Source: Diphasiastrum complanatum
Taxonomy: Eukaryota; Streptophyta; Lycopodiopsida; Lycopodiales; Lycopodiaceae
NCBI GenBank assembly: GCA_029204225.1
Contig: CM055094.1
Span: 67,664,536-67,728,535, forward strand
Length of the DNA: 64,000 nucleotides
Direction: 5' to 3'
The position numbers were made by a program, and so were the translations under genes. This document shows, in pieces, positions 11,898 to 22,669 of this stretch. Positions within the stretch are counted from its first letter, which is position 1. Each line of letters opens with the position of its first letter. The notes beneath the pieces were generated by a model that saw only the letters and a list, made by a program, of their open reading frames with translations, made no database searches and was not told the DNA's origin.

Positions 11898-12910
11898 CTC
11901 GATATATCTATCCTGGAGATTGCTAAATTTACTTAATATCAGATTAACTCATAGTGAAGTACAATTGACCAAAACTGACTGAAATTGATTCCAGCATGGT
12001 CAAATCACTATTTTTAGTCAGTTTCATAGATATCACAAGAAACTGCAAAAAATTGGGTGTTGTAAAGCTCAGTACAAAGGGAGACCTAGTGAACAAGACA
12101 CTTGCCACGTCAGCCTACCACCTAGGATTCACACGTGTGAGTCCAGAACAGCCAAAAAACTTGGAGGAAGATGCACTTTTCCAAGGCCAGTTTGTCTTAA
12201 AACTTGCAAACACACAACCAAGCCTAAAAGTGATGATCCAAACAGTCTTAAATGGTATTTAAGAGTTCCACGAAGTCTTCGTACAGATCCTATGAAGCAG
12301 TATGGGCTGAGAACCATGAATTCTTGATTTCTAGAAGTCAAAATTGCTACAAACTTGATGGAATTGAAACATAAGCGTCTACCCACCAATTTACAGGTCT
12401 AATAGCTTGCTGGGAAAATAAAAATGAATACAAATCATATTGTAAAAATTTCAGAATGATCTTCTTATGGATTCCAAAATTGGTCAATTTTTGACACTTT
12501 TTGACTTCCTACAATTCTTGGCTCTAACTTCTAGGACAGCTTCAAAAGACTATGATTTATCTTTTCCCAACTTCAATTGATGTTCAACAACAACCTACCA
12601 TCCAATTTCATGAAGAAACAAACAAAAATCATGGATTTTGGCCCTTTCTAGGTTTTTTCACCATGACCAATTGGAATTTAATGTATAGAGTTATAACCAA
12701 CCAATTGATCTGAACTTGCTGGATTTTGAATTCTACCACCAATTTGTGCCAAAATCATGGAAAACAAGCCAAATTTGGCCACAAAAGAGCCTAGAATCCA
12801 AATACATGGGAAGATCCAACATGCAACCTAAATTTCAACTATTTCAAAGTGAATTAACTGGCTGAAAATTTCAGATCCATAACTAGTTTTGACCTACACA
12901 TGCTAAAACT
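11898..12910 (-). other. 5' leader and inner LTR of the chromodomain element
   Basis: This AT-rich stretch between gag and the confirmed LTR end must hold the rest of the 5' LTR, the primer binding site and leader. I could not identify a convincing tRNA-complementary site or the inner LTR boundary, because the other LTR does not align here by eye. No protein homology is present. Confidence 0.45.
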
Positions 12911-13022
12911 TTCGGGTCACGTCCAGTATGACATGGCATAACTAACAACTTGTTTCACTGGAGTACCGTGTATCCAAGACTAGGAGTATACTGTATCCTA
13001 TGTACTGGTCATGGACATAACA
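12911..13022 (-). repeat. outer end of the 5' LTR of the chromodomain element
   Basis: It matches 8295-8406. The minus-strand LTR start TGTTATGTCC sits at 13022. The five bases just outside are GAAGG on the plus strand; I did not find an identical copy at the other end because that inner boundary is unclear. Confidence 0.85.
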
Positions 13023-13659
13023 GAAGGGAAGGCATATATTCAGCTAGAATCTGATACCACTAAGGAACTGCCTCAGTGTCAAGTCGAAATAGGTTGTTAT
13101 CAGCTTCTTCGTCCAACAGCACACCCTTAGGAACAACACCATTGTCAGACTGGTACTTACAATCGTCTGACTCGTGCTCTTGTAAGTTGTATTCACACAA
13201 ACTAGCCTTGGGAGGTTTGGACTGGAACTCATAATCAAATTCCTCCAAAATCACCAACCATTTAACCAGTCTATCAGGCGGCAGATGCAACCTGTTAAGC
13301 ATGAGTTTGATTGTAGTACTTGGAGCATAATTGATCACACGTTGCTTGTTAGATAATGGTGAAATTTAGAAATGCCAAAGTGAATGGCTAGGCATACACG
13401 TTCACCATAGTTGTACCGCATTTCAACATCTTTAAGCTTAACTCCGACAAATGCTATAGGATGCAAAAGCCTGGGTTGACCCATTTGAACAAGGCAAAGT
13501 TAATGGGGTCCTGCTGCTACTATCAGATGAAAATCCAGTGTCCAGTTAGGTGGTTTTAAAATGGGTGAATTAATCAAGGCTATTTTCAAGTACTCAAAAT
13601 CCTACTAATGCTCTTCCGTCCATATGAAGGGTGCATCCTTAGCCGACAATTGAACTAAT
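13023..13659 (-). pseudogene. Ty3/gypsy RT end and RNase H fragment
   Basis: In minus order: KDAPFIWTEEH and LKIALINSPIL (RT connection, about 13560-13640), LHPIAFVG, VEMRYNYGERVCLAIHFG (RNase H, about 13400) and INYAPSTTIKLMLNR, then RLVKWLVILEEFDYEF (13060-13338), ending WYQILAEYM just before the chromodomain element's LTR. RNase H would degrade the RNA strand during reverse transcription. The protein logically continues in the integrase region at 7925 and below. Several stops are present. Confidence 0.85.
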
Positions 13660-15785
13660 GCTTCGCAAGATGACTGGGCCACAATGGTCTGTTTCTTGCT
13701 GACCCAGAGAACTACTGCTCATGATGTGATGGTGCATCCTCCCGAGACGCTTTTACAATCGTCCTTAAGGGATGCCCAGCTAGCATCACTGTAGGAAAAC
13801 ATCCTAAAACCTGCATCACGACAATAACACAGGTCACAATCCCTTGTTAATTGAAGATATTGCAAAATGCATTTGTAATCTTCCAATGTGTCAAGCCTGG
13901 ATTCGTGCAGAATTGGCTCATCCTAAATACTGCATAAGCGATATCAGGACATGTGTTGTCTGCAAGGTACATCAATGATCCTATCAGCTTCCTGTAAGGT
14001 GTGAGCTGCATCTGTTCTCTCTCTTCCTCAGTCTTCGGACAGTCATCGTTTGTCTGCACCATCCCTACGAGCATTGGAGTATTCGCTCCTTTGCAGTTCA
14101 GCATCCCAAAATCCTCTAGGATCTTCTAGGTGTATCTGGACTGCTGAAGGTATAAATTACCTCCCTCGTAGTCCCTCTACTCACTCTTGCTAAGTATCAG
14201 AGTGTCGTCCACATCCACAATGATGATCTGCCCATCTGTAACTCTGACATATACATTGGAATCAGCCAACAGAGGCTTGAATCCTAATGATTTCAAGGCT
14301 TGATCTTTCTTCTTGTACCATTGTCGGACTGACTGTTTTAGACCGTAGATACTTCTATGCATTCTGCGTGCATAGTCATGAAGTGAATTTGAGACAAATC
14401 CTGGGGGTTGATCCATATAGACTTCTTCGTCTAATTTGCCATGCAAAAAGGCTGTCTTCTCGTCCACAATGTGGATCCTGAGGTCATAAGCTGCTACATA
14501 TGAAAATAACAGTCGTAGGGACTAATGTTTGACGACAGGAGAGAAGGTTTCAGAGTAGTCAATACCATATCTCTGAGAAAATCCCTTCGCTACCAGTCTT
14601 GCCTTGTATTCCATCACATTCGCATCTGGTTCGTATTTGATCTTGAACACCCATTTGTATTTGACAGGCTTGCGCTTGTGTGGTAATGGTTGTAATGTCC
14701 ATACCTTGTTCTTCCTCATGGATTCCATCTCTTCGTTCATAGCCTAGATCCATTTGTCCTTTTTTGGACTTTCAATCGCTTTCTCAAAAGTCTGTGGTTC
14801 ACCACTGAATCCACATAACTCCTCTGATGTAGAAGCGGAGCTACCTGACACATATCTTGCTGGCTCTCTTCGTGGTCTTGTCGACCTCCTAGGAGATTCT
14901 TCTTGGACAACAATATCCTTGCCTTTGTCTACTCTGCTAGGTCCAAAACCATCTTGGTTTACAGGAACTGTACCAGTGGGCTGCCTCTCGAATCTTTCGT
15001 CTTCAGATTTATCACTCGAATGGGAGACGACTCAAAAAACTTTGTTTTCATGTTCGTCCTCTGCTCCCTCTGTCACTGGTGGCAGGTCATAGTACTACCT
15101 TCCCAGAACTTCATAGCTGACATGATCATCATTCGCCATTGTCCTGCTCTCATCAAATCTGACATCTCTCACTGTTTTCACAGTGTTCGTGTCTGGCATT
15201 AGACTCTCTAGTATGACGAGTTGTTGTCATAACCTACTAGAAATCCTTGCTTGGCTTTCTCATCAAGCTTCTTTTGAAGCTTATCAGGAATATGTGCATA
15301 AGCTGCACAGCCAAAGATTCTGACATGAGACAGGTTGGACTTTATACTCCACCATAACTCGTGTGGTGTCGTGTGAGGGACTCCTGACTTCCCTATCCTG
15401 TTGTGGATGTATGCGGCTGTAGCTACTGCTTCAGCCCACGGTACCCTTGGAGCCTTCGCGTAGGCCATCATGCATCTGGCTGCTTCCATCAAGGTCCTAT
15501 TCTTTCTTTCTGCAACACCATTGTGCTGCGGCGTGTAGGCTGCAGTCCTCCTGTGAATGATGCCACGATCATTACAGAAATCTGTGAAGCGATTCGAGAT
15601 GTATTCGCCACCTCAATCTGTCCTGATTTGCTTCACTTTGCTGCTTGTACATCTCTCAGTCCAATTCACATATTTAGTGAATTTATCAAGTGCTTCAGAT
15701 TTATTCTAAATAAAATACACTCTGGCAAATTAGTTGTAGTCATCAATGAAGGTTATATAATGTTTTTGAGTCGCAGTCGCGAAAT
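13660..15785 (-). pseudogene. Ty1/copia pol: integrase, RT and start of RNase H
   Basis: From right to left: integrase core with RTD*GGEYISNRF (stop in the motif) and YTPQHNGVAERKNRTLM (15450-15650), YGCAAYAHIP-like region (15208-15492), RT fingers and palm ([28 protein letters not shown], 14522-14740; DEKTAFLHGKLDEEVYMDQP and the catalytic VDVDDTLIL, 14177-14467), connection (TPMLVGMV..., LIGSLMYLADNTCPDIAYAV, 13847-14104) and RNase H start (SYSDASWASLKDD, then AQSSCEA). At SSCEA the copia stops and gypsy sequence begins. The integrase side is cut at about 15785. Gag and LTRs are absent. Confidence 0.9.
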
Positions 15786-16302
15786 AGTCGCAAAGATGAA
15801 ACCAACGATTCAATCCAATTTGGATGGAGTTCAGATGCGATCGCTGGACACTGCCAGCTGAATCACTCCTACAGTCCTCCAGAATGTAGTTAGACACTGT
15901 TGATCTACATTTATAAATTTATATAGCATTCAACAAAATTTCAACCAATGTGCGAAATTAAATGAATGACAGAATCAGACACACGAATAACAGCAGACAC
16001 ATTTGCATTCAAGATCATACATTATAAAGGTGACATGTGCACAACAGCTACAAGATCATCTATTGATTTTTTTTTATTCTTCAAGCACTGTATGCAGATT
16101 CATGCAGTGCGTTGGCATGAGAGAAATACAGTTCTCTCACGAGTGATTGTCTCGCTTACTAGCAGACTGTTGGATCTTCAGATCCTAGACAGAATTGTCT
16201 CGCACGCAGGCGGACATGTATTCTATATTTTCGTCTTGATTGCTCACTAGCGTCAGACTTGTGTTTTTTTTTGTTTTTTTGTTTATGTATATGTCAAGTA
16301 TT
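15786..16302. other. non-coding, unresolved boundary between two elements
   Basis: No domain is visible. It lies between the truncated copia integrase and the unknown ORF at 16303. An LTR of the Tat-like element would be expected near here but nothing matches the LTR candidate at 25779-27032. Confidence 0.4.
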
Positions 16303-17223
16303 TTAAGTATATAGTCGCTTTGTGTAATCTTTATATTTTGTTTCTTGATTAAGTTCAACTGCACTCATTTCTTCCGCTTTGTCTTCTTGAGTGGAATCAG
16401 CTGCAATTGTATTCTCTGTGTGTGTAGTTGCAAGCAACTCTTTTTTTCCCTCCCCTAAAATTGTTGCCTGTGGTTGGATGGCCACCACAGAAGCAAGTGT
16501 CTGCTGGGCACGCGGGGTTGGGGGGGTTGGGGGTGGTTATAACTTGAAACGATCTTGATGGTTATTGTAATCTGGTGCTTCTAGCTAGTGATTGTAATGG
16601 AGATTGTGTCTGTTGTGGGTCCATGATCTGGAGCTGAGCTGAGGAAGCAGCATGTGAGATTCTTCGTTGTCGGGTACGTCTTGTCTGGAGGCTGCCTTTC
16701 TCTTCATGCTCATTATCTTCACTGTTGAAGAGAATATCTTCGTATCTACCCATATGCTTTTTCTGCTTCCTAGGAGTCATTTTCTTTGTCTTTGCCTGTG
16801 GGGTATCTGAATCCGTCTCTGATTGAGGAGGTGGCTTGCTGGCGGTAATCTTATTCCTCGACTTCTTTGATGGTGGTGCGGTATCAGCAAGTTGACTGGC
16901 GTGTGGTGATGACCTGTCATGTCGCTTTTTGATTCGACATTCATGAAACATAACAGCCTGTTGGGAAGGTGATATCAAAAGAAATGTAGCCCAAGGAGGT
17001 AACTGGGGGCTCTTTCCTGTAAGACAGTAATAAGTTGTCTGGAGATGAACCCGACCCAATTGTATATGTTCTGTCGGCCCTCGCAGGATTCGCCCAACAT
17101 GGCAAAAATCTGGAGAGGAATCCTGTACCACTGGATCATAGTGTCATCTTCACACATAACAGGTTTGAGTGATTGAGACATATCAAGTATCTCATCACTG
17201 TGTTCTGAATCCGATTCGGCCAT
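16303..17223 (-). pseudogene. unknown ORF downstream of the Tat-like element
   Basis: The frame opens at 17223 with MAESDSEHSDEILDMSQ and runs to a frameshift near 17000 (the open part in the other frame is 16562-17131), then perhaps on to 16303. The first third is compact (IPLQIFAMLGESCEGRQN, NWVGFISRQLITVLQE), and the rest is very polar: PPSKKSRNKI, KTKKMTPRKQKKHMG, then acidic FNSEDNEHEEKG and Gln/Ser-rich. I do not recognise the family. The composition suggests a nucleic-acid-binding or nuclear protein. It starts directly at the end of the repeat-rich spacer, just as gag at 24420 starts directly at the end of the repeat-rich leader, so it may be an extra element-encoded ORF of the kind known in Tat-lineage elements, or the gag-like ORF of a related neighbour. 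Confidence 0.5.
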
Positions 17224-18540
17224 TTTTGAATTTTTTTTTATTGTTATTGGATTTTCTCTATAGTGGCATCAGATGGAATTTGGTGGCTACAGTGGCAGAT
17301 GCAATGTGTCGGAGACAGTGGTGGATGCAAATATGTCAAATGCAATGGCGGTCGAAAACTGTCGGATGGAATGGCAAATGCAACTAGAATGGAGGATGGT
17401 GGATGCACTGGCGGATGGAATGGCGGATGCACTAGAATGGAGGATGGCAGATGCAACTGAAATGTAAAAGGACTGGAGGCGTCGGATGCAAAAAAATGCA
17501 GTTGGCAGATGCAAAAAGAGTACACGTGTCGTATGCAAAAAGCAAAACAAAAAAAACGTAAAGCGGAATACAAATGACAATGTGACGAGGCAAAAAACTT
17601 TGGAAATCGAAAAGCAAATAGTGTAGAAGTGTAAAATGAAAGAAGACAAGCAGAAAGCTGTGGAAAAGTAAAAGTTTTAGAAGTTGGAAATGTGGTAGGG
17701 TTTCCGAGTATGTAGATGAATGTGTGTATGGAAGCGATGGAGGATGGATCAAACAAAAGAGTGTTTGCGGTTGGAAAGCAAGAGACAACAGCTGAATCGG
17801 ATCAGAAAACAAGAAGACCGTCCGAAATTTGCAAATCGAACATGAACTCGTCCAAAAATTGTGTGAAGTAAGAATGAATTGGCCGTCCGACGTATTTATA
17901 GTGAAAATTTTTAGGTCAAGTGTCCGATGTATTTTTCGTCGGATGTAAAAGGATTCGTCGGATGCAAATTATCAAGAAAAACTGGCGGGTGGCGGATGGA
18001 AATCGTTGGATGCATTTGTCGGATGGATTTTTCTTTTGAAGGCAAGTGGCGGATTCTATCTATCAGGGACAGTGGCGGATCCAATTTGAAAATGGAAACT
18101 GGAGGATGGAATTCGGGGTCGAAAAATGACAATGGCTCAGATAAAATATACTGGAATCGAAAAAATAAGAAGTGATTCAAAAAAATTAGAATGGATCAAA
18201 ATTTTTTACCAAGGATCGAAAATTTATGAAGTATAAAAAAAAATTACAAAGTATAAAAAATATGAAGTATCGAAAAATTGCAAAGTATGGAAAAATTACG
18301 AGGGATCGAAAAATGGCAAATAGCGTCAAATTTACGAAGGATCGAAAAAAATATTTTTCGAGCCCGTGTTTGAAACTCGAGTCTTCATATATTTTTTGTG
18401 TTTGCCAAGAGGAAGTATAAAATGGAGGGTTGTCTAAAAAAGTTGGGTAGGAATATTCAGAGAAAAAACACATGGGAAAAGTAATTTAAATACATATATA
18501 CAGGAGGATGGATCAGAGAAAAAATAATAACCTTGAAATA
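17224..18540 (-). repeat. spacer rich in GTCGGATGCAA-type and GTCGAAAAATT-type repeats
   Basis: The plus strand has dozens of short, irregularly spaced copies of GGCGGATGC / GTCGGATG motifs (17280-18120), then copies of GGATCGAAAAATT with short variations (18140-18360). No coding content: frames through it read as low-complexity Phe/Ser/His/Pro peptides. The same two motif families, in the same order relative to the next ORF, fill 24421-25763. Confidence 0.75.
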
Positions 18541-18544
18541 TATC

Positions 18545-19840
18545 TTAGACAGGATCTACCGTAAAGGTACCCGCATAGTATTGACGTAGTCGGCTATCAT
18601 TGACTAATGTGTCAAGGGGTATGCCTTCCTGTGTTTTTAATTGCAAGACACCGTTTGTGAAAATTTTCTTGATAACGTAAGGACCTTGGCTACGGAATTT
18701 CAATTTGTCTGGATGGACCTTGGAAGATGTGTAAAGTAGAACTTTATCACCGTCTTGAATATTCTTAGTCCGGACATGACAATCGTGTCAAGCCTTCTGT
18801 CGTCATTTATGAACTAACTGTGCATGATAAGATTTAAGTCACGTTTCACACAATTTTGTATATGTAAAGAGTCGATTATGAATTTGGTGTTGATAAGCAC
18901 GATCGTCACACAAGTTAGTGGCATATGCTAAGTGATGCGTAGAGAAGGAATTAGAAATTCTACTAGCAATATACCAGTTCAAATGGTGTTTTCCAACCCA
19001 TGGCTGGCTTCGGCATTGTTCGATATGGCCATATAGCAGAAAATAACTTCGTTTTCCAATCTGATCGACTTGTTTCTACTATCTTGGTTAAGACTTTACA
19101 AATCATTTTATTCGTGAATTCAACTAATCCATTGCATCTAGGATAGTACGAGGTGCTCTAACGAAGTAATGAGTAAACTATTGATTACTTCATTAAGGAA
19201 GTGAGAACCTCGATCACTAACAAGCTCTATTGGACAACCAAATCGAGTGATAATGTTTTCATAGAGGAAACGTGCTACAGATTTTGCATCTGCTTTGCAC
19301 GTTGCTCTAGCCTCTATCCATTTTGTCGAATAATCAGTGGCAATCAAGATGTATCGGGATTGTGTGCCACGTGCTGCTAGACTAATAGGTCTAATAGGTC
19401 CAACAAAATCAATACCCCATTTGTAAAATTCTTCACTTTCAACTATTGGAGTAAGGAGATTGTGTTCGGCCTTTTTGATATTCTTTGCGCGTTGGCAAAT
19501 GCCGCAAACTTTTATATAAGCGTAAGTGTCTTTGAAAAGGGTTGGCCACCAAAATCCTGCCAGAAGAATTGCCCTAGCAGTACCATCAGAGGAGAAATGT
19601 CCACCCCCAATACCTTCATGTGTCAAGGTAATAATCTGTCGGACTTCAGATTCATGTGCACAACGTCGTGAAATACCATCAACACCTAACTTATATAATT
19701 GTTCCGCAATAAGATGATATGGCAAATATTTCATGATAAGTTTTATTTTTTGCGGTTTAGTCAATTGAGGATCTATTTCCCCAGTGGCTAGATATCTAGT
19801 GATATCATCTGCCCATAATGGAGTCACATCTCTATAAAAC
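18545..19840 (-). pseudogene. Tat-like gypsy integrase
   Basis: The zinc-binding domain is complete (H...H then CGICQRAKNIKKAEH; 19480-19640) and is followed by the core: first Asp in WGIDFVGPIRP, second Asp in LVSDRGSHFLNEV (19138-19827). The frame then breaks; the Glu-containing helix (CNGLVEFTNKMI) reads in another frame near 19120. The C-terminal domain is at 18560-18780 (IQDGDKVLLYTSSKVHPD, GPYVIKKIFTNG). All catalytic residues are still readable across frames. Confidence 0.88.
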
Positions 19841-20240
19841 AGACACGCATCTGGTAAATCATCATTTATTGGCTCATCAGATGCTTCAACATTAGATAAT
19901 CATGAAAGGTGATTAGCCAAAAAATGTTGTGATCCCTTCCGAATAACAACGTGAAAGTTGAATTCTAAAAGAATCAACAACCATCATATAATTCGTCCTG
20001 TTTTGCATGGTTTATTCAATAGATAAAGAAGAGCATGGTGGTCGGTATAAAAGACAAACAATTGGCCTAGCAAATAATGACAAAATTGTTGACCAACATA
20101 GACCATTGCTAATTCCTCTCGGTCTGTTGTGGAATAGTTAACCTCAGTTGGAACCAGCTAACGGCTTAGGAAATGGATTGGGAAATCCATTTCAAATTCT
20201 TTGGGTTGCGTTAAAACACCACCAATGGCATAATTACTAG
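19841..20240 (-). pseudogene. Tat-like gypsy RNase H
   Basis: Readable in pieces on the minus strand: EVNYSTTDREELAMVY (about 20130), FVFYTDHHALLYLLNKP (about 20040) and RWLLILLEFNFHVVIRKG (about 19960). These are the standard gypsy RNase H motifs with the TDH active-site aspartate. Stops are present at several sites. Confidence 0.8.
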
Positions 20241-21140
20241 CGTCCGTATGCACATGAAACTACTTATTATAATCAGGCATGCAAAGATGGGTGCGGTGAC
20301 TAAAGCTTGTTTGAGATCTTCAAAGGCTTTAATCTTGTCTTTTGTCCACCTTGGATCACTAATGATTTGATATACTAACCGCGCTTTATCAGCGTAGTGT
20401 ATTATAAAAATATGATAATAACCCGTGTGGCCTAGAAAGACATAAATCTCCTTCACTGTACTTGGTAGGAGCATTTCTAGAATCACTCTTATCTTTTCGG
20501 GATCAGTGGCTATACCATTTCGAGAAATGATATGGCCCAACACCACACCATGGGTAACCTAGATCTGGCACTTTTCAAGATTCAATGAAATTCCGAACTT
20601 TCGAGAACGAATGCTTGTCTTGAGAGGAATGAACATCAAGATCATTGAGGTAAATCTCTAGATTTTTTGCAACAGATCCTTGAAAGCTCGATCCTTTGGA
20701 ATGTGGATGGGGCATTGCACAGACCGAATGGCATAACTTGATACGCGAATGTGCCAAACTCTGTAACAAATGCCATTTTGAAACGATCTTCAGGAGCAAT
20801 TTGGACTAAGAAATAGCCACTAAAATCGTCCAGGATCTAAAACCTTCTGCTCCTGCCATATCTTTGAGGATTTGTGTGGTCAAAGGTAATGGAAAGTGAT
20901 CTTTCTCTGTTTGATCATTAAGTTTCTTCAAATCCACTACGGAGTTTACCATTTTTCTTTGGTACCACCACAATTAACAATACGCAACTGGTATGCTCGA
21001 TTTCATAAATGAAACTAACATTGAGAAGCTTCTGAATATCTTCTTGTATCTTCTCGCAATAGGTAGGATTGGTGCGATAAAGTTTCGCTCTCACAAGGAT
21101 GGCACCATCCTATGATGGGATTGCATGGACTGCGACGTCA
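20211..21140 (-). pseudogene. Tat-like gypsy reverse transcriptase with altered catalytic motif
   Basis: Motifs in order: VVVPKKNGK and FKKLNDQTEKDHFPLP (about 20920-20970), YFLVQIAPEDRFKMAF and VMPFGLCNAPSTFQ (about 20700-20810), then YLNDLDVHSSQDKHS (about 20620-20650), where the family has YVDD/YLDD. The first catalytic aspartate is Asn here. The thumb (VLGHIISRNGIATDPEKI, VFLGHTGYY) follows at 20211-20546. Frames change at least three times. Confidence 0.85.
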
Positions 21141-21800
21141 GGGAGGAACCCCCTTCATTTCCTTATAACTCCACGCAAACACATCTATGTATTTGCGCGA
21201 TAACTTTTCCAAATCTCGTAATTGGGTTGGATTCAGGTGGGAACCTACGTGCACGATACGGTCTGTATCTTCATCATTATCCTTCAAATTGAGTGGTATT
21301 GTCTTTGAAGGTGCCTCAAAAGAAGTTGATGGTGGTTGAGGCTCCCGTTTTGGCTTTACCATGCTAATGAAGACATCATCAGTCGTGTAATCCTTAAAGT
21401 GATGGGGAACATCATAAAGTGGATCATCAACTATCTCGGGTGGGATATTAGGAATGTCCTCTACAGGTTGGCTTGTAGATGATGAAGCATGACAAGGATT
21501 TTTTTGGTTTTGTATCAAAGACTTGTTTGGTTGTTTCAGCTTTTCATGCATTTGGAATTGCTTATCAGTCAATCGTACATCAACCTTTGATTTGTTTTTT
21601 AGCATGCGAGATATTTGTGGATTTGTAGTAGTAGGCATGCATGGATTTTTTTTTTTTTTTTTCTGTTTTTTCGCGAACTAAGTCTTCATCAATGGTATTC
21701 AAGATTTCATCATTGTGTACGTCCCATTGATAGACTTTTAATTTTGGTTGGTACACATGAATGTTTACTGGTTGTGGATGTTGCACACAAGCCAATGGTG
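21138..21800 (-). pseudogene. Tat-like pol: linker and RT N-terminal segment
   Basis: The open frame ends in LRDLEKLSRKYIDVFAW followed by SYKEMKGVPP, the standard entry to gypsy RT. The preceding 110 residues are polar, with Pro/Ser/Asp-rich linker composition and no domain I can name. A poly-T run at about 21645-21662 (poly-Lys on the minus strand) probably causes the frame change to the segment at 21580-21795. Confidence 0.75.
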
Positions 21801-21808
21801 CTGGAAGT

Positions 21809-22132
21809 TTAATCTCTTTTGGTATACGACGCTTTCCTAAACGCTCGAGATCCAGTAAGTGAATAAGTTGTCATCAGATAACTCATGTTCTCCCACAATA
21901 AGAATGCCATCCTCACTGGTGGATACCTAGTAATAAAAGCATTTCCAAGTATCCACTCAATAGGGAGTGCATCTATCATGTACAAAGGTAGGATGTGAGT
22001 GTTGATAAACGTGGAGTTTATGGTAACATTGATTGGCTCCTCTTCATGAACTTCTTGTTCACAAAGAGTGGTGTTGACACAATCAATGGTTGCTAAGGCA
22101 TGACCCCAATTTATAATATCAGTACTCTGCAC
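21809..22132 (-). pseudogene. Tat-like pol segment with protease-like C-terminal pattern
   Basis: This 107-codon frame contains INVTINSTFINTHILPLYMI and then EWILGNAFITRYPP, resembling the C-terminal half of a retropepsin (flap strands then a WILGN/ILG-type strand). It lies between the protease at 22205-22654 and the RT. It may be a second protease-like half or a strongly diverged linker; the assignment is weak. Confidence 0.4.
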
Positions 22133-22204
22133 ATAATGACTTTTTATTGTTGAATCAATACTTCTGGGGTCATCATAGGTAGTTGAAGACCAATCGTCTT
22201 CAAT

Positions 22205-22654
22205 TCACGCAGGCTTTATCTTCCCGATGGCATCGACAGAGATTCTCCTATCTCTGTTGCCAAGCACTATTTTGTTTTTCTTCCAATCTTGAATCACTCC
22301 GGCCATTTCTAACCAAGGCGTTCCAAGAAGGAATTGATAGGTGTGCAGTTCATCAGGAAAATCTAGTACTACACACTCTATGATGAAAATCAAACCGACA
22401 ATTTTAATCGGTAAATTGCTTATGTGACCGGCAGGTGTCGTCATTCGTTGGTCAGCCATATGTAACTTGTACTTAGGCTTTTCCAAGGTGGATATTCGCC
22501 ATGCCTTGGCTAAGAACAAGGTGATAATGGCCAGACCCACTATCGAGAATGGCTTGCACGAATGGATAAAATTTTTAGTGCACTGGTAAAGTGAGGTTGT
22601 GTTACCTTTAGCAACACCTATATGAAGTAAGCTCATGTCTACATTATGAAGCAC
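22205..22654 (-). pseudogene. Tat-like aspartic protease
   Basis: The retropepsin would cleave the gag-pol polyprotein. The active site ILDSGSGHY lies near 22530-22560, but in a different frame from the main open frame, which carries HMADQRMTTPAGHI, the DFPDELHTYQFLLGTPWLE strand (about 22330) and the C-terminal WKKNKIVLGN. A short-indel pair therefore flanks the active site. The QFLLGTPWL pattern is the usual protease C-terminal signature. Confidence 0.8.
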
Positions 22655-22669
22655 TTCAGCATTTTTCGG

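Larger units (their letters stand above)
8295..13022 (-). mobile_element. chromodomain Ty3/gypsy retrotransposon (chromovirus lineage), internally deleted
   Basis: The element runs right to left: 5' LTR end at 13022, gag from 11897, protease, reverse transcriptase, integrase with chromodomain, polypurine tract and 3' LTR end at 8406. The two LTR outer ends (8295-8406 and 12911-13022) are nearly identical and share the minus-strand terminus TGTTATGTCC. The chromodomain at the integrase C-terminus places it among chromoviruses. RNase H is missing, so it could not replicate alone. It sits between two halves of another gypsy pol (6090-7925 and 13023-13659), so it inserted into that element. Confidence 0.85.

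Noticed and set aside
13050-13062. TGGTATCAGATTC on the minus strand looks like a primer binding site
   Set aside because: It lies in the gypsy coding frame (WYQILAEYM), is not next to an LTR end, and its last bases do not match the tRNA site.
16442-16458. AGGGGAGGGAAAAAAA (minus) as polypurine tract of the Tat-like element
   Set aside because: The same bases encode GEGKKE within the ORF tail, and no LTR with a match to 25779-27032 follows.
17244-17812. Minus-strand frames of 120-170 codons (HPP, SF-rich)
   Set aside because: They translate the GTCGGATGC repeat region in arbitrary frames.
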